From an uncultured Marvinbryantia sp. (GTDB lineage Bacteria; Bacillota; Clostridia; Lachnospirales; Lachnospiraceae), in assembly GCF_905201705.1 (NCBI RefSeq), contig NZ_CAJKOX010000035.1, positions 1 to 47,848 on the forward strand: 47,848 nucleotides of DNA. The letters are read 5' to 3'. This document shows positions 17,207 to 26,717 of this stretch, piece after piece; the stretch's first letter is position 1, and the number at the start of each line of letters is the position of its first letter. The notes beneath the pieces are model-generated. The model was not told where the DNA came from. It saw only the letters and a program-made list of their open reading frames with translations, and did no database searches. Made by a program: the position numbers and the translations under genes.

Positions 17207-17933
17207 AACCAACGATATCTATGAGATGTTGGACACACTGGCCCTGCCGGCAGCCGCCCAGCGTTTTGCGCAACTGTCTGAAAGCCCGGAATTCGGCAAC
17301 TATACTGCTTTGCAGCTCCTGCGTGAGGTCCTGGAACCTCAGTACATAAAAACCCTCAACAAGCGGTTTGAAACCAACCTGCGGCTCAGCAGCCTGATCA
17401 ATAAGGGGGCTGTGGCTGAGAGCCTGAAAACCGGTAACGGTCGCATCTATAATGATGCCACTGTTGAACAGGTCCTGGAATTCCACTTCGCTGAGAACCG
17501 GCAGAATGTAGGGATCTATGGAGTCACTGGCGCAGGCAAGTCCTATTTCCTGTCTGCCTGTTGTGTAGAGGCATGCAGGCACAATTACCGCTGCAAGTTT
17601 GTAGACTATAGCGATCTGCTGGACGAACTGATCGTCCTCAACCGGCAGGAAGATCTGAACAAGTACCGCAAGAGGATCAGGTACTATGCACGGATCCAGC
17701 TGCTGTTCATTGATGACTTCGCTATCAGCCGATACTCCGAGGAAGGGATCAAGATCCTGTACCATCTCATTAAACTGCGGGATGACCTTGGGACATCCAC
17801 CCTCTTCACCTGCCAGTATTCTCCGGATGAATGTGGAAACCAGCTGAGTGCTGAGAAAGAATGCTACGGCAAGCTTGACGGAATCCGGCGCAGGCTGACT
17901 ACAGGGTTTACCGTACTGATTGAGAAGGCATAG
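17196..17933 (+). CDS. istB: IS21-family IstB ATPase (element 2)
   Basis: 245 residues with Walker A GVTGAGKS and Walker B LLFIDDFA. The ATG overlaps the istA end by 11 bases and has GGAGGGCGGCT upstream. The frame is intact, so it could still serve a related IstA in trans. Confidence 0.92.
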   Translation: MKSETNDIYEMLDTLALPAAAQRFAQLSESPEFGNYTALQLLREVLEPQYIKTLNKRFETNLRLSSLINKGAVAESLKTGNGRIYNDATVEQVLEFHFAENRQNVGIYGVTGAGKSYFLSACCVEACRHNYRCKFVDYSDLLDELIVLNRQEDLNKYRKRIRYYARIQLLFIDDFAISRYSEEGIKILYHLIKLRDDLGTSTLFTCQYSPDECGNQLSAEKECYGKLDGIRRRLTTGFTVLIEKA

Positions 17934-18074
17934 CCTTCTGGAATAACGATCACTACTGATTAGCAGGGCGGAACCCTCTCTGCCCTGCCGATCTCTAAAA
18001 CTGGCCGCTTAATATGGCCCTGACTGGCCGGGAAATGCGGCCCTGCTGGCCGCGGAAAGTGGCTGTTTGCAACA

Positions 18075-18669
18075 GGTCACCTAACATAATCTCTGCAGCG
18101 CTGACAACGTATGAAAAACTGTTTCACTGTCTGCTGAATCAGCTGATTGTATTGTATGGAGAACGGATTACCAATTACCTGTAAAAAGAAAAGCAGGAAT
18201 GGTGTTGTCCTAAAGACTCGCCATTCCCGCTTCCTTCTATTCCGTCGGCATTTGTATTATTGCCAGAATTCCCCTATTCTATTCCAGAGGTCGGGTGTGG
18301 GCAGAGCCCACAAAAAAGCAATTAATACAGTGTCTTATTTGTTATGCAAAAAAATCAAAAAAGGTGTATAAAATCTTCTCATATGGTTATACTGTAAATA
18401 TAAAGAAAGATTCGACAACAACAGAATCTTAAACTCGACAGCAAAGTTTTACATATCTATTTCTTATCAGAAAGATTTACTTTCTAAAGACACAAGATTT
18501 TTTACGCCCTCCAATTTACTGGACTTTTCTCGTCCGCAGACAGACTGTTTCCATATGCGGTGAAAGCTATTTCTTATACTAAATAGCGAAACTCACGTCT
18601 TTTGCCAAAATGTTTATTTCTCACTTTGTGGGATAACATTTACCCCCCCCCTTAAAATCAACATACGTA
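18075..18669. other. AT-rich intergenic stretch with hairpin and C9 tract
   Basis: I see no supported gene here. It contains a long-armed hairpin (18191-18202 with 18221-18232, one mismatch) that may end transcription from the IS element. A run of nine C (18643-18651) lies 18 bases past the stop of the kinase-helicase partner gene. Base composition falls sharply to the AT-rich level of the next operon. Confidence 0.5.
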
Positions 18670-19962
18670 TTATATTATTTGCAAATAGAACTCAACTTTA
18701 TGAATATGGGTATTCCTATCCATAATCACTATATCTTTTGGTACTCCCGTTATTATATATTTTTCATCAAATACTATCGAAAAATAACAATCCGTCCTTA
18801 TTTGAACAATCTTATCTCTTGAACATTCTGGCATAGTTCTTCGAATAATAGAAAGTGCTTTTCTAAAATCATAGCACTCCGCATACCCTATGCTTAATAA
18901 CTTTTTACTATAAAGGACTGACAAAACTTTACCACACCATTCACTTTTTGCCCAATCATCCAAATGATAAGTATTAATCCGAAAGTTCTCGCACTTATCA
19001 GCAAAATATTTTATTAAAATCTCAAATTCTTCATCTAATAACTTTCTATCTGATAAAATTTCTTTTTCAATTATTGGTTCTAATTCATCCCTATTTCCTT
19101 TATTTCTTCTATATTTCTGCAAATCATTTTTTATATTTTCATTTTCTTCTAAATCAATTCCTAAAAATGTTTTTCTTAAACCGTATTTAACAAAAGTATT
19201 CTTCAAAACTTTCTTCTTCCTAATTTGCTCTATTATTTCGCTTTTAAATAAAAGTAGCAAAGAATCATTCTTTATATTAACAGCCATAATATCTATATCA
19301 ATTCCTTCTGAACTGACATAAATATATATAGGAATCCGAACAAATTTCACATAAACATTCTCTATACTGTCTATGCTTAGTAGCTCATCTGGATCACTCT
19401 TGGTTTTGTCATTATAAATATTCATTTCATCAAGGAAAATTTTATTTACACTATCAATATTCTCCTTAAATATTTCTACATCATTTACCTCAAAATCCAC
19501 ATCCAGCTTCTTATCATTAACATTTGCCTTATCAACAAATTGATAGTTTTCGTACTCAAGAATAATTTTCTTGTTAATGGGATCCAGATAAACATTTTTA
19601 ACTGTATCTTTCTTCCTTTGTATAGTCCTTAATTCTTGTAAAGCCTGTTTCCCTTTAGTCAACAGACTACATCGATTTGTCGTACAATAGATTATATCTT
19701 TTACACTCAAATCAGCCAGCGTTACTTCTAATAATTTTCTGTCAATTCCCAGTACATTTACCAATTCGTCTATTTCTTGAACTCCCTCATTTATTAAACG
19801 TAATACTATCTCATCTAATAACGGAAGCGAGTAAAATGAACGCTTGGTAATTGATAATACGGTTTTCATTATAGGAACATAGATTTCCTCCCGCTTTACA
19901 AAAAGATATCCATCGTTCTTTCGTACATTAATATTCGACATGCTTTCAATTAACTTGTCCAT
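18670..19962 (-). CDS. Partner protein of the kinase-helicase, unknown function
   Basis: 430 residues, AT-rich, not recognised. Residues about 45-115 look like a winged helix (IDELVNVLGIDRKLLEVTL), followed by a strand-rich segment starting YLDPINKKII. This layout resembles the start of PLD-like and helicase-associated defence proteins, but I find no HKD nuclease motif. Its ATG shares one base with the stop of the helicase gene (TAATG) behind GGAGGTGAAATATA, so the two proteins are made together. It could be a sensor, substrate adaptor or regulator of the kinase-helicase. Confidence 0.7.
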   Translation of the reverse strand: MDKLIESMSNINVRKNDGYLFVKREEIYVPIMKTVLSITKRSFYSLPLLDEIVLRLINEGVQEIDELVNVLGIDRKLLEVTLADLSVKDIIYCTTNRCSLLTKGKQALQELRTIQRKKDTVKNVYLDPINKKIILEYENYQFVDKANVNDKKLDVDFEVNDVEIFKENIDSVNKIFLDEMNIYNDKTKSDPDELLSIDSIENVYVKFVRIPIYIYVSSEGIDIDIMAVNIKNDSLLLLFKSEIIEQIRKKKVLKNTFVKYGLRKTFLGIDLEENENIKNDLQKYRRNKGNRDELEPIIEKEILSDRKLLDEEFEILIKYFADKCENFRINTYHLDDWAKSEWCGKVLSVLYSKKLLSIGYAECYDFRKALSIIRRTMPECSRDKIVQIRTDCYFSIVFDEKYIITGVPKDIVIMDRNTHIHKVEFYLQII

Positions 19963-22900
19963 TATATTTCACCTCCCGGTATAACAAGGCACTCTTCTTC
20001 ATGTTCACAAATATAATCAATAATTTCAACAAATTTATTATCCGGATCATCAAATTTATAAAAGAAATCCATGTCTCCGCAAATAATAAGCAAATTTTTT
20101 GCTCTTGAGAACGCTACATTAACCCTTTCCTTTTCTTTTTGAAAACCAATTGAATTTCTAGTTCTAACTGTACTGTATATGATAACATCATTTTCTCTAC
20201 CTTGAAATGCATCAAGTGTATTAATATCAATCCCTGTTGCAATTCTGTCATACCCACTGTTATTTACGGATTTTCTAATTAAGTCTTTTTGACCTCTGTA
20301 CCCCGTAATAATACCAATATCTAAGCTTGAAAGCACTCCTTCATTTTTAAAACTTTCCAACAGTTTCTTAATCAAAGTGTTCTCCACATAATTGCAATAG
20401 GAACCGCCCTTACGCCTACTTTCGTCTTTTCTATCCATCATTGAAGTATCAATCCAAATAATAGATTTCCCTGCAAATCTTTTTATTGGATGTATGCGTT
20501 TTTTATCATCAACCTCTGTTGCAATTTTCCCTTCATAAAATACTTGACTAATCAAATTCCCAATATTTCTTCGCATTCTATATTGTACTGTCAAAATTTG
20601 TTTATGTGTATCCGGCAACAACTCAAACAATAAGTCAAATAATCTATATTTGGGTTCTTTTGTCAACTTTGCTATTATCGGAGATAAGTCTTGATCGGCA
20701 TATGCTGGTAATTGATTTTGATCTCCTACCAATACAATCTTCTTAGATTTAATAATTGACACCAATAATTCTGGTGTTGTCGCTTTTGCCGCTTCATCAA
20801 TAATTACATAATCAAAATCCAACTCCTTAACATAGTCATTAGATAAAAAGCCAACACAAGTTCCAGCAATAATGGTTGCACTTTTTATCACTTGATAATC
20901 TAATGTTTCCAAATTACTGCATCTATTAATCCAATCTGTTTGAATATCCTTAATCCTTTCCCACCTATCCAATAATTTTTGCTCAGTGATATTGGTATAC
21001 AACAAATTCTGTTGCTCAATATACATGTTAGATTTTTCTTTAATCTCTGCAAACATCTTTTTTCTAATAGCACTCATAGTGCAAGTTTCTTCAACCTTTG
21101 ATGATATATTCTCAGCACGACCAATTCTGATAATATCCAATTTCCCTTCATCTATATCAACCAAACCCTCAATAATATTATCTACAGCAGTATGTGATTG
21201 GGATACAATCAAAATCCTTGATGTATCATCAAATTTATTTATTTGCATCAAAATTTGCTGTACAATTTCTCTTATAACCGTTGTTTTTCCTGTCCCCGGA
21301 GGTCCCTGTATTAGACTTATGCTATCTGAGTATAATGCTTTTCTTATTGCTTCTTTTTGTGAAGAATTTAAAGTATCTTTACTAAATTTAATATTTTGCA
21401 AAAATGGAGTATAGGTCGGCTCATCCAAATTGAGCAAAATATCTTTTAAGTTTTTAGATGAATAATTATCATCATGCAATGCACGAATTGCGTAATGTTG
21501 TCTTTTATATGCACTTATATTCGCTCTAAAATCTTCCATTACAGGACAATGTTTCCTAAGCAATGGACGCACTTTTCCCATCTGCACTTTCTTATCCAAA
21601 TCAATAATAAGCAATGTTTCATCATCTTCATAGCTTATTCCATGATAAGTCCCTATGTCAAAATAAAATGCATTGCCTCTACTGTCCACATCCTCGATGA
21701 TATAACTTTTATCATTTTCTAAACCATCAATATCATTATTTTTATACTCTTCAACTGTTAAAATCAATTGCTGATCTAGTATATTAAACGCCGAATAAAC
21801 GATTCTTCCTACTCGCTCTTTCTCGTTTTTCATGGACTCATCTAATCCATCTTGCCACTTTCCAAATAATTCTTCAAATAATTCATCCTGTTTTTGTAAA
21901 TCACTTTTACTATTTATATTATTTTTAAATTGGATAATCAGTTTTTCATTGTCATTACCCATTTTTCTGTTATTGTAATAGTTTCTTCCGCTTTCTATAA
22001 ATTTAACTATCCCCTCAATAGCAAACCCTCTTTTTCGATTGCTAATTCTTCTGTCTACAGATAAAGGCACAATTTTACTAACTACAAATAATCCATTTTG
22101 TTCATCATATACACATTCAACCGCTATTTTCTTTCCCGAAAAAACATAAATATCTTTATTTGAATTATAAAAAGCAGAACATTCTTTAAACTGACCTTTT
22201 AAAAACGATTTTGTGAATATAGTCATATTAGCATTTGCTTCAATCAACGAAACGTTCTTCAAATACCTCAGTTTATCAACATCAACACTACACAAATATG
22301 TATCTTTCTGCGTACCATTTTCTCCAACGAAGTCCTCAAAAACATCAATAACTGTTCCTACATCTTGAAACCTATTTTCCGGTTCTTCCGCTACCATCTT
22401 AATGATTAGATTTTTTAAATTTCCCGGGATTTCTAATTCTTTTAATGTTCGGCAAATCATTTCTGTGCCATTTGGCAACATATTAAACAAAATATAAAAA
22501 ACTATTGCTCCTAATGAATAAATATCACTAGCTTCCGTTGTGCTATTCCCTTTAACTACCTCTGGCGCAGAAAAATTAGGAGAATAAAACGGTAGCGTTG
22601 TTTCCTGCTCTATTATTGATTTTATCTTACTTGTCCCAAAATCAATAATTTTTACTTTACCTGTCTCAGAATTATACATAATATTAGATGGCTTAATATC
22701 ACGATGTAAAACATTGTTATTATGCGCTTCTTCTATAGCTTTTAATATTTTCAAGCAAAGTTCGTATTTTTCCATTTGAGAAAAATTACTTAAATCTAAT
22801 TCTTCAAGATTTGTTCCATCAACATAATCTAATAAAATTAAACCCCAGTCATTTTTACCTCTAAACTCTGCATTTAGCATATAATCTCTTATCTTTACAA

Positions 22901-23102
22901 TATTATCACAAGAATTTAAAGTTTTAAGAGCATCAACTTCTCGTTTAAATATTAATTTTTGAAACCTATTATTTAATGATCCAATTAATTTTAACGCATA
23001 AATCTTATCGCATATTCTTTTATTTTTTTCTTTAACTTTCAAAATAATCGTTTCACTGGTTTTTGATGAATGAATCACTTCTAACACTTCATAGTTATCC
23101 AT
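19962..23102 (-). CDS. Ser/Thr kinase fused to UPF1-like SF1 helicase
   Basis: The N-terminal ~260 residues are a complete Hanks-type kinase: HRDIKPSN near 133, IIDFG near 152, SAPEVV near 180. A ~300-residue middle region is unassigned. The C-terminal half is an SF1 helicase of the UPF1/DNA2 type: Walker A QGPPGTGKT near 597, VIIDEAAKA near 768, VQYRMRRNIG, DAFQGREND and NVAFSRAKN near 995. The ATG at 23102 has AAGGAG 12 bases upstream; a TTG four codons earlier directly abuts it. Kinase-helicase fusions occur in anti-phage islands, where the kinase may act as a sensor or toxic effector; that role is inferred. Codon use is much more AT-rich than the neighbours, which suggests separate acquisition. 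The promoter lies in the 72-base repeat shared with mcrB. Confidence 0.85.
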   Translation of the reverse strand: MDNYEVLEVIHSSKTSETIILKVKEKNKRICDKIYALKLIGSLNNRFQKLIFKREVDALKTLNSCDNIVKIRDYMLNAEFRGKNDWGLILLDYVDGTNLEELDLSNFSQMEKYELCLKILKAIEEAHNNNVLHRDIKPSNIMYNSETGKVKIIDFGTSKIKSIIEQETTLPFYSPNFSAPEVVKGNSTTEASDIYSLGAIVFYILFNMLPNGTEMICRTLKELEIPGNLKNLIIKMVAEEPENRFQDVGTVIDVFEDFVGENGTQKDTYLCSVDVDKLRYLKNVSLIEANANMTIFTKSFLKGQFKECSAFYNSNKDIYVFSGKKIAVECVYDEQNGLFVVSKIVPLSVDRRISNRKRGFAIEGIVKFIESGRNYYNNRKMGNDNEKLIIQFKNNINSKSDLQKQDELFEELFGKWQDGLDESMKNEKERVGRIVYSAFNILDQQLILTVEEYKNNDIDGLENDKSYIIEDVDSRGNAFYFDIGTYHGISYEDDETLLIIDLDKKVQMGKVRPLLRKHCPVMEDFRANISAYKRQHYAIRALHDDNYSSKNLKDILLNLDEPTYTPFLQNIKFSKDTLNSSQKEAIRKALYSDSISLIQGPPGTGKTTVIREIVQQILMQINKFDDTSRILIVSQSHTAVDNIIEGLVDIDEGKLDIIRIGRAENISSKVEETCTMSAIRKKMFAEIKEKSNMYIEQQNLLYTNITEQKLLDRWERIKDIQTDWINRCSNLETLDYQVIKSATIIAGTCVGFLSNDYVKELDFDYVIIDEAAKATTPELLVSIIKSKKIVLVGDQNQLPAYADQDLSPIIAKLTKEPKYRLFDLLFELLPDTHKQILTVQYRMRRNIGNLISQVFYEGKIATEVDDKKRIHPIKRFAGKSIIWIDTSMMDRKDESRRKGGSYCNYVENTLIKKLLESFKNEGVLSSLDIGIITGYRGQKDLIRKSVNNSGYDRIATGIDINTLDAFQGRENDVIIYSTVRTRNSIGFQKEKERVNVAFSRAKNLLIICGDMDFFYKFDDPDNKFVEIIDYICEHEEECLVIPGGEI

Positions 23103-23135
23103 ACTATTTTGCAACTCCTTCTTTAAGTGATAACC

Positions 23136-23207
23136 CTATTTTACCACATCCTCCTACACTTTACTATCTGAAAAAGAGCAAGAAAAAAGACCTAGCAAGA
23201 ATCGCAA
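23136..23207. repeat. 72-base repeat, copy B (upstream of kinase-helicase)
   Basis: Direct copy of 10096-10167 with about seven substitutions, including the same TGGTAAAAT extended -10 on the minus strand and the T-rich GGTCTTTTTTCTTG. It lies between the 3' end of the serine recombinase fragment and the kinase-helicase start. Confidence 0.8.
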
Positions 23208-23227
23208 CTCCCAATAGGCCTCTTCTC

Positions 23228-23715
23228 TTACTCCTCTTCATTTTTACATTCAATCTCGATTCCGTCCAAGAACACCACCAGCAGTGTCCCATCCTCAAAA
23301 ACCTTGATGTGATCCAGCGTTTTCAGTATGAAGTCCGTATCCATCTCTTTCAAAAGCTCCGCTCCATCCGTATACCCTATGAACTTCTCCGCCCGATACC
23401 CTTCCAGCAGATTCTCACTCTGCATCTGCTCCTTCCAGCGCTCCATAAACGTCTCCCGATTCTCGACCAGAGCATTCCACGCCATCAGATACGCCTTTAT
23501 CAGCGTTTCTTCATCTACATGGCTGTTGAAACAGCCCATAACCCCTTTTACCTTGTACCGTTCACTGCACTGCCATACCTTACGGTCAATGCCTGTACTA
23601 CTTCGCCAACCTTTCCGTGCAAACACTTTATTGCATTCTCCGCAGATAATCTTCGAAGCAAACGGGTTGTTTTCCGGCCGGTGGGAATAGGCGTTTATAA
23701 TTCCAAGTTTCTGCT
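23228..23715 (-). pseudogene. Large serine recombinase, C-terminal fragment
   Basis: The sequence SHRPENNPFASKIICGECNK, the second Cys pair region VWQCSERYKVKGVMGCFNS and the following coiled-coil helices are the zinc beta-ribbon and C-terminal domains of a large serine recombinase. The catalytic N-terminal half is gone, replaced by an IS630 fragment at about 23716. It can no longer recombine DNA, but its neighbouring repeat may be an old attachment arm. Confidence 0.8.
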
Positions 23716-24047
23716 GCATAACCAAAATCAATTGGTTTCTGGCAGGTAATATTTATAATCCATGCTTTTTCATCATCCGTGATTTCGGCGTTGCGCCCAC
23801 GACCTGGGGCTTCAAACAAAGCGTTTTCCAAGCCGCCTTCTTCATATTTTTTCAAGCAGAGCATGACACTCTTGCGGTTGACTCCGACTTTATCGGCAAT
23901 GTCGTCAGTAGAGCAGCCATCTGCTTGCAAAAGCAGGATGCGGGAACGATTTACAGTTTGAGCTTGAATAGTGCGGGCACGAGTTTGTGTTTTGAGGTAC
24001 TCTCGGTCTTCTGAAGTAAGATTGATAATACTTGATTTTCTTCCCAT
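23716..24047 (-). pseudogene. IS630-family transposase, N-terminal fragment
   Basis: MGRKSSIINLTSEDREYLK, the HTH STDDIADKVGVNRKSVMLCL and the linker PGRGRNAEITDDEKAWI are typical of IS630 transposases. After DFGYAAETW the frame runs into recombinase sequence, so the DDE domain is deleted. Confidence 0.8.
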
Positions 24048-24133
24048 AAGTACAACGCCTCCATCAGTTGATATTTAGGAACGAAAATATAGTCTAGTTA
24101 TTTAAAAATCTTTATACTAATACACCGCTTTTT

Positions 24134-24604
24134 CTATTCTTTTAACCGAAGCAGACTCTTACCAACAGAGCTAATGACTTTCCCACTCATCTGCCTTACC
24201 TGTTTATTAGAAATAAGTCCTGCTGAAACAGCAATCAAAATCATACCGCCTACAATATTTTTATCGGTTTTTTCACGCTCATCTTTCAAAAATTCATTAT
24301 GCTCGTTTATTACTTGTTCCTTAATACGGTCAAGTTCTGCAAGTCTGCCATATGCCTCTTTTATCCGTGTTTCATTTTCAGATTTGCTTATTATGTCATA
24401 AAGTGCCTTGCGTTCAACTTCCTGTCCTTTATCCACGGTTTCTTGAAAACTGACGGATGAATCTATTGTCTGTTTATGTACTGCTTTCAATGAATCATAT
24501 CCGTGATTCACATTATCTTTTAAAACATTCAGCTTATCCATAAATTTTTTATGTGCTTTATCATACCTCGTCATGTAAGTACTGATTGCTCTCTTCTCTG
24601 CCAT
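24134..24604 (-). CDS. Small protein with coiled coil and one membrane segment
   Basis: 156 residues with long charged helices, then a hydrophobic stretch at about 115-130 (NIVGGMILIAVSAGLI). No family recognised. The ATG has AGGAGAATAA. It follows the GIY-YIG gene by 11 bases and is co-transcribed with it. A membrane-anchored partner or immunity-like role is possible but only a guess. Confidence 0.6.
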   Translation of the reverse strand: MAEKRAISTYMTRYDKAHKKFMDKLNVLKDNVNHGYDSLKAVHKQTIDSSVSFQETVDKGQEVERKALYDIISKSENETRIKEAYGRLAELDRIKEQVINEHNEFLKDEREKTDKNIVGGMILIAVSAGLISNKQVRQMSGKVISSVGKSLLRLKE

Positions 24605-24615
24605 TTATTCTCCTT

Positions 24616-24989
24616 CTAAAAAGTAGTAAGTGCCTGTATTTTTTCTTCTACTGATTTCATTCTGTTGCTGATTCCGTTTTGCAACATAGGATTCTTTTCT
24701 TGTATCATTTCTTTTTCCTTACGCTTCCTATCAGCCATATTATCAACAGCTTCAAGCAGTTCAAATTTTAAAATAATCTTCTCATTGTTTATCGTTTCAT
24801 CGTTAAATCCGAAATACTCAGGGGTCTTCTTAAGTTCAAACAAATGTGCTCCGCAACGCACAAGCACAAACACGGATTCTCCAATATATAAAATTTCTTC
24901 TTTGCCATTATGTCTTACTGACACCTAATATATTCCAGCACTGATTGCCTCTATGATTTTCTCACTAAAAAATCTATTTTAATCTTCAT
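24616..24989 (-). pseudogene. GIY-YIG nuclease-like gene with frameshift and stop
   Basis: The best start is the ATG at 24989 behind CGGAGG. It reads MKIKIDF; one missing T in the T6 run (24967-24972) and then a TAG at 24925 break the frame. Repaired, it would read SEKIIEAISAGIY, stop, VSVRHNGKEEILYIGES. This gives the GIY and YIG blocks, the Arg (LVRCGAHL) and a Glu-rich helix near the end, as in GIY-YIG nucleases. The open part could start at a GTG (24924) but would lack GIY. It is either a decayed nuclease or a gene misread at a homopolymer. Confidence 0.6.
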
Positions 24990-25032
24990 AATGTACCTCC
25001 GTCCTTAAAATCAATTTTATCACAATGCACAC

Positions 25033-25054
25033 AAAAAAAACAGTCCGAAAACTG
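25033..25054 (-). terminator. Terminator of the 16-kb operon
   Basis: On the minus strand CAGT-TTTCGG-ACTG is followed by eight T. It lies 93 bases past the last gene of the large operon and just upstream of the GIY-YIG gene, so that gene has its own promoter (extended -10 TGATAAAAT follows). Confidence 0.6.
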
Positions 25055-25146
25055 CCTTGTTTGTGTCAAGTGTTCGTTGGCACTTTTCTGATTTTCTTTA
25101 TAAACCTGTTTTTATATGCTGGTTTTATTTCGTAAATCATTACTTT

Positions 25147-26699
25147 TTACATATCCCCTTGTTCACTAATTAATTTATGAACAAGACCTGCAGAACATCC
25201 CATTTCTTCTGCTATCTCAGCTGCCTGTTCAAGCGCATAAACAGCTAACGCTCTGACTCTTCGCACATCATTATCTGCCGTAAGTGCAGTCGGAGCTTCT
25301 AATGGGTATTGCGTGCGTATTGACTCTACAGGAAAGACTGCACGATCAATTCTTTTAACTGAAATAACCAAATCTTCTCGTTTAAGTCTTATTCCTTCAT
25401 AAAGAAGATATGGATTTGCGATGATCTCTGCATCAGTCAAAAGTATATCTTCTTTGCTTCTCTGATTCTGCTGAAATAACACTTCCGCCTGTTTAATGGT
25501 AAGATCAAATCGTGACAACAGCTTAAAAAGTTGCTTTCTCTCATCTGTCATCTTATTCCACATCTTACAGGTGAAATCATCGATTTCTGCTGCAAGTGAA
25601 GCACTGAGAATGGAGCCCGGATTATTAAATACCTGATCCACCACTTCCCATATGTCGTTATCTCCAGCCTTTTCTGTTATTTCCTTCGCCACAAGGATTC
25701 CATACTTCACCTTGGTGGCACACAGCATTGATCCTAAACCCGGAAAAGCTCCACGTTCATCCCACACTTCATTCAAACATGCATCTATCCATCGCAGGAC
25801 ATCAGAATAATCCTCATCAAGGATATCATCAATAATTCGGAATGCTTTATAGCATGACAGCAGAACTTCAATGACCGCATCATAAGTCACATGCTCCGTC
25901 GCATACGAAAACTCATCAAACGCATCAGCTGGAGCCATAACACATACAGACTTCAAATCAAAATCAGGATTCTCTTCCGCATATTTCAGAATCTTGTCAT
26001 ACGGAATCAGGAAACCATCCTTATGATCTTCCCTGATAGAATGACTGATATGTGTTTCCCACAGCATTGATTTTATGCCGCTCTTTTTATTCCGCTTATG
26101 TTCAACAGGCATAGAGATATTCTTTACATGGCCTATGCCAATGATAACTCTTCCCACTTCCTCTATGAATGGAACCTGCTTTGCATAAATCAGACATAAA
26201 GACTGATCCGGTACCACATTTTTATAAAAATAATCGAAGACCGCCTGATGACTTTCTCCCATCTGGAGCCAGTTCTTTCCTCGCGGCCAGTTTGTCTCTA
26301 CTTCTTCATCGATCTGCAGATCATATTTAAGATTCAAATCATGCATAGATTTTTTCAAAAGCCATGCAAAAGGACGCGCCGGTAACGAGTAAGGCGGATA
26401 TACATTTTCTGTAGGTTGAAAGTGCTGATATTCCTCGTAACCATATTCAACATATGGGTGTGTACTTACGGCTACGAATTGTTGACTCGACATAAAGGCA
26501 GCACCTTCACTAAGACACGGAATATCATTCTCATGTCCTGCAATGCACTGTCCGCATATCGCCTGCTCAGCATCTTCTTTTTCCCTTCCAGAATACCATT
26601 AAGCTTTAGACAAGCTGTATTTCCGCACGGATCTTGACAGATGGTTCCATCCCATCCGTGATCGTGCCAAGGTACTCTGATTGACAAATGTTGTATCAA
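25147..26699 (-). pseudogene. N-terminal part of a RecD-helicase-like protein, frameshifted
   Basis: It starts at a TTG (26699) behind GGAGGG, 18 bases after the HSP90-like gene. It opens LSIRVPWHDHGWDGTICQDP, typical of large RecD-like ATPase proteins of defence loci. One missing A in an A5 run near 26582 breaks the frame; repaired it reads EDAEQAICGQCIAGHENDIP and runs to the 25147 stop. The C terminus (TADNDVRRVRALAVYALEQ) is where these proteins pass into their helicase domain, which is absent here. So it is either a truncated gene or a natural short version. The family assignment is from memory of the pattern and moderate. Confidence 0.5.
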
Positions 26700-26717
26700 A
26701 ACGCAACCCTCCGAACC

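Larger units (their letters stand above)
15461..18074 (+). mobile_element. IS21-family element 2
   Basis: Approximate ends are set by inverted repeats containing GCGGCCA and GGCCAGxCAGGG near 15470-15520 and their complements near 17998-18060. It holds istA (frameshifted) and istB on the plus strand, opposite to element 1. The proteins differ strongly from element 1, so these are two independent IS21 lineages. The exact termini are uncertain by 10-20 bases. Confidence 0.7.

Noticed and set aside
18643..18651. C9 tract as a phase-variation switch
   Set aside because: It lies downstream of the partner gene stop and is not in a promoter or a coding frame of any gene I can support.
22971..23749. 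Plus-strand open frame of 228 codons starting near 23063
   Set aside because: Antisense to the kinase start and the recombinase fragment; low-complexity translation with no domain.
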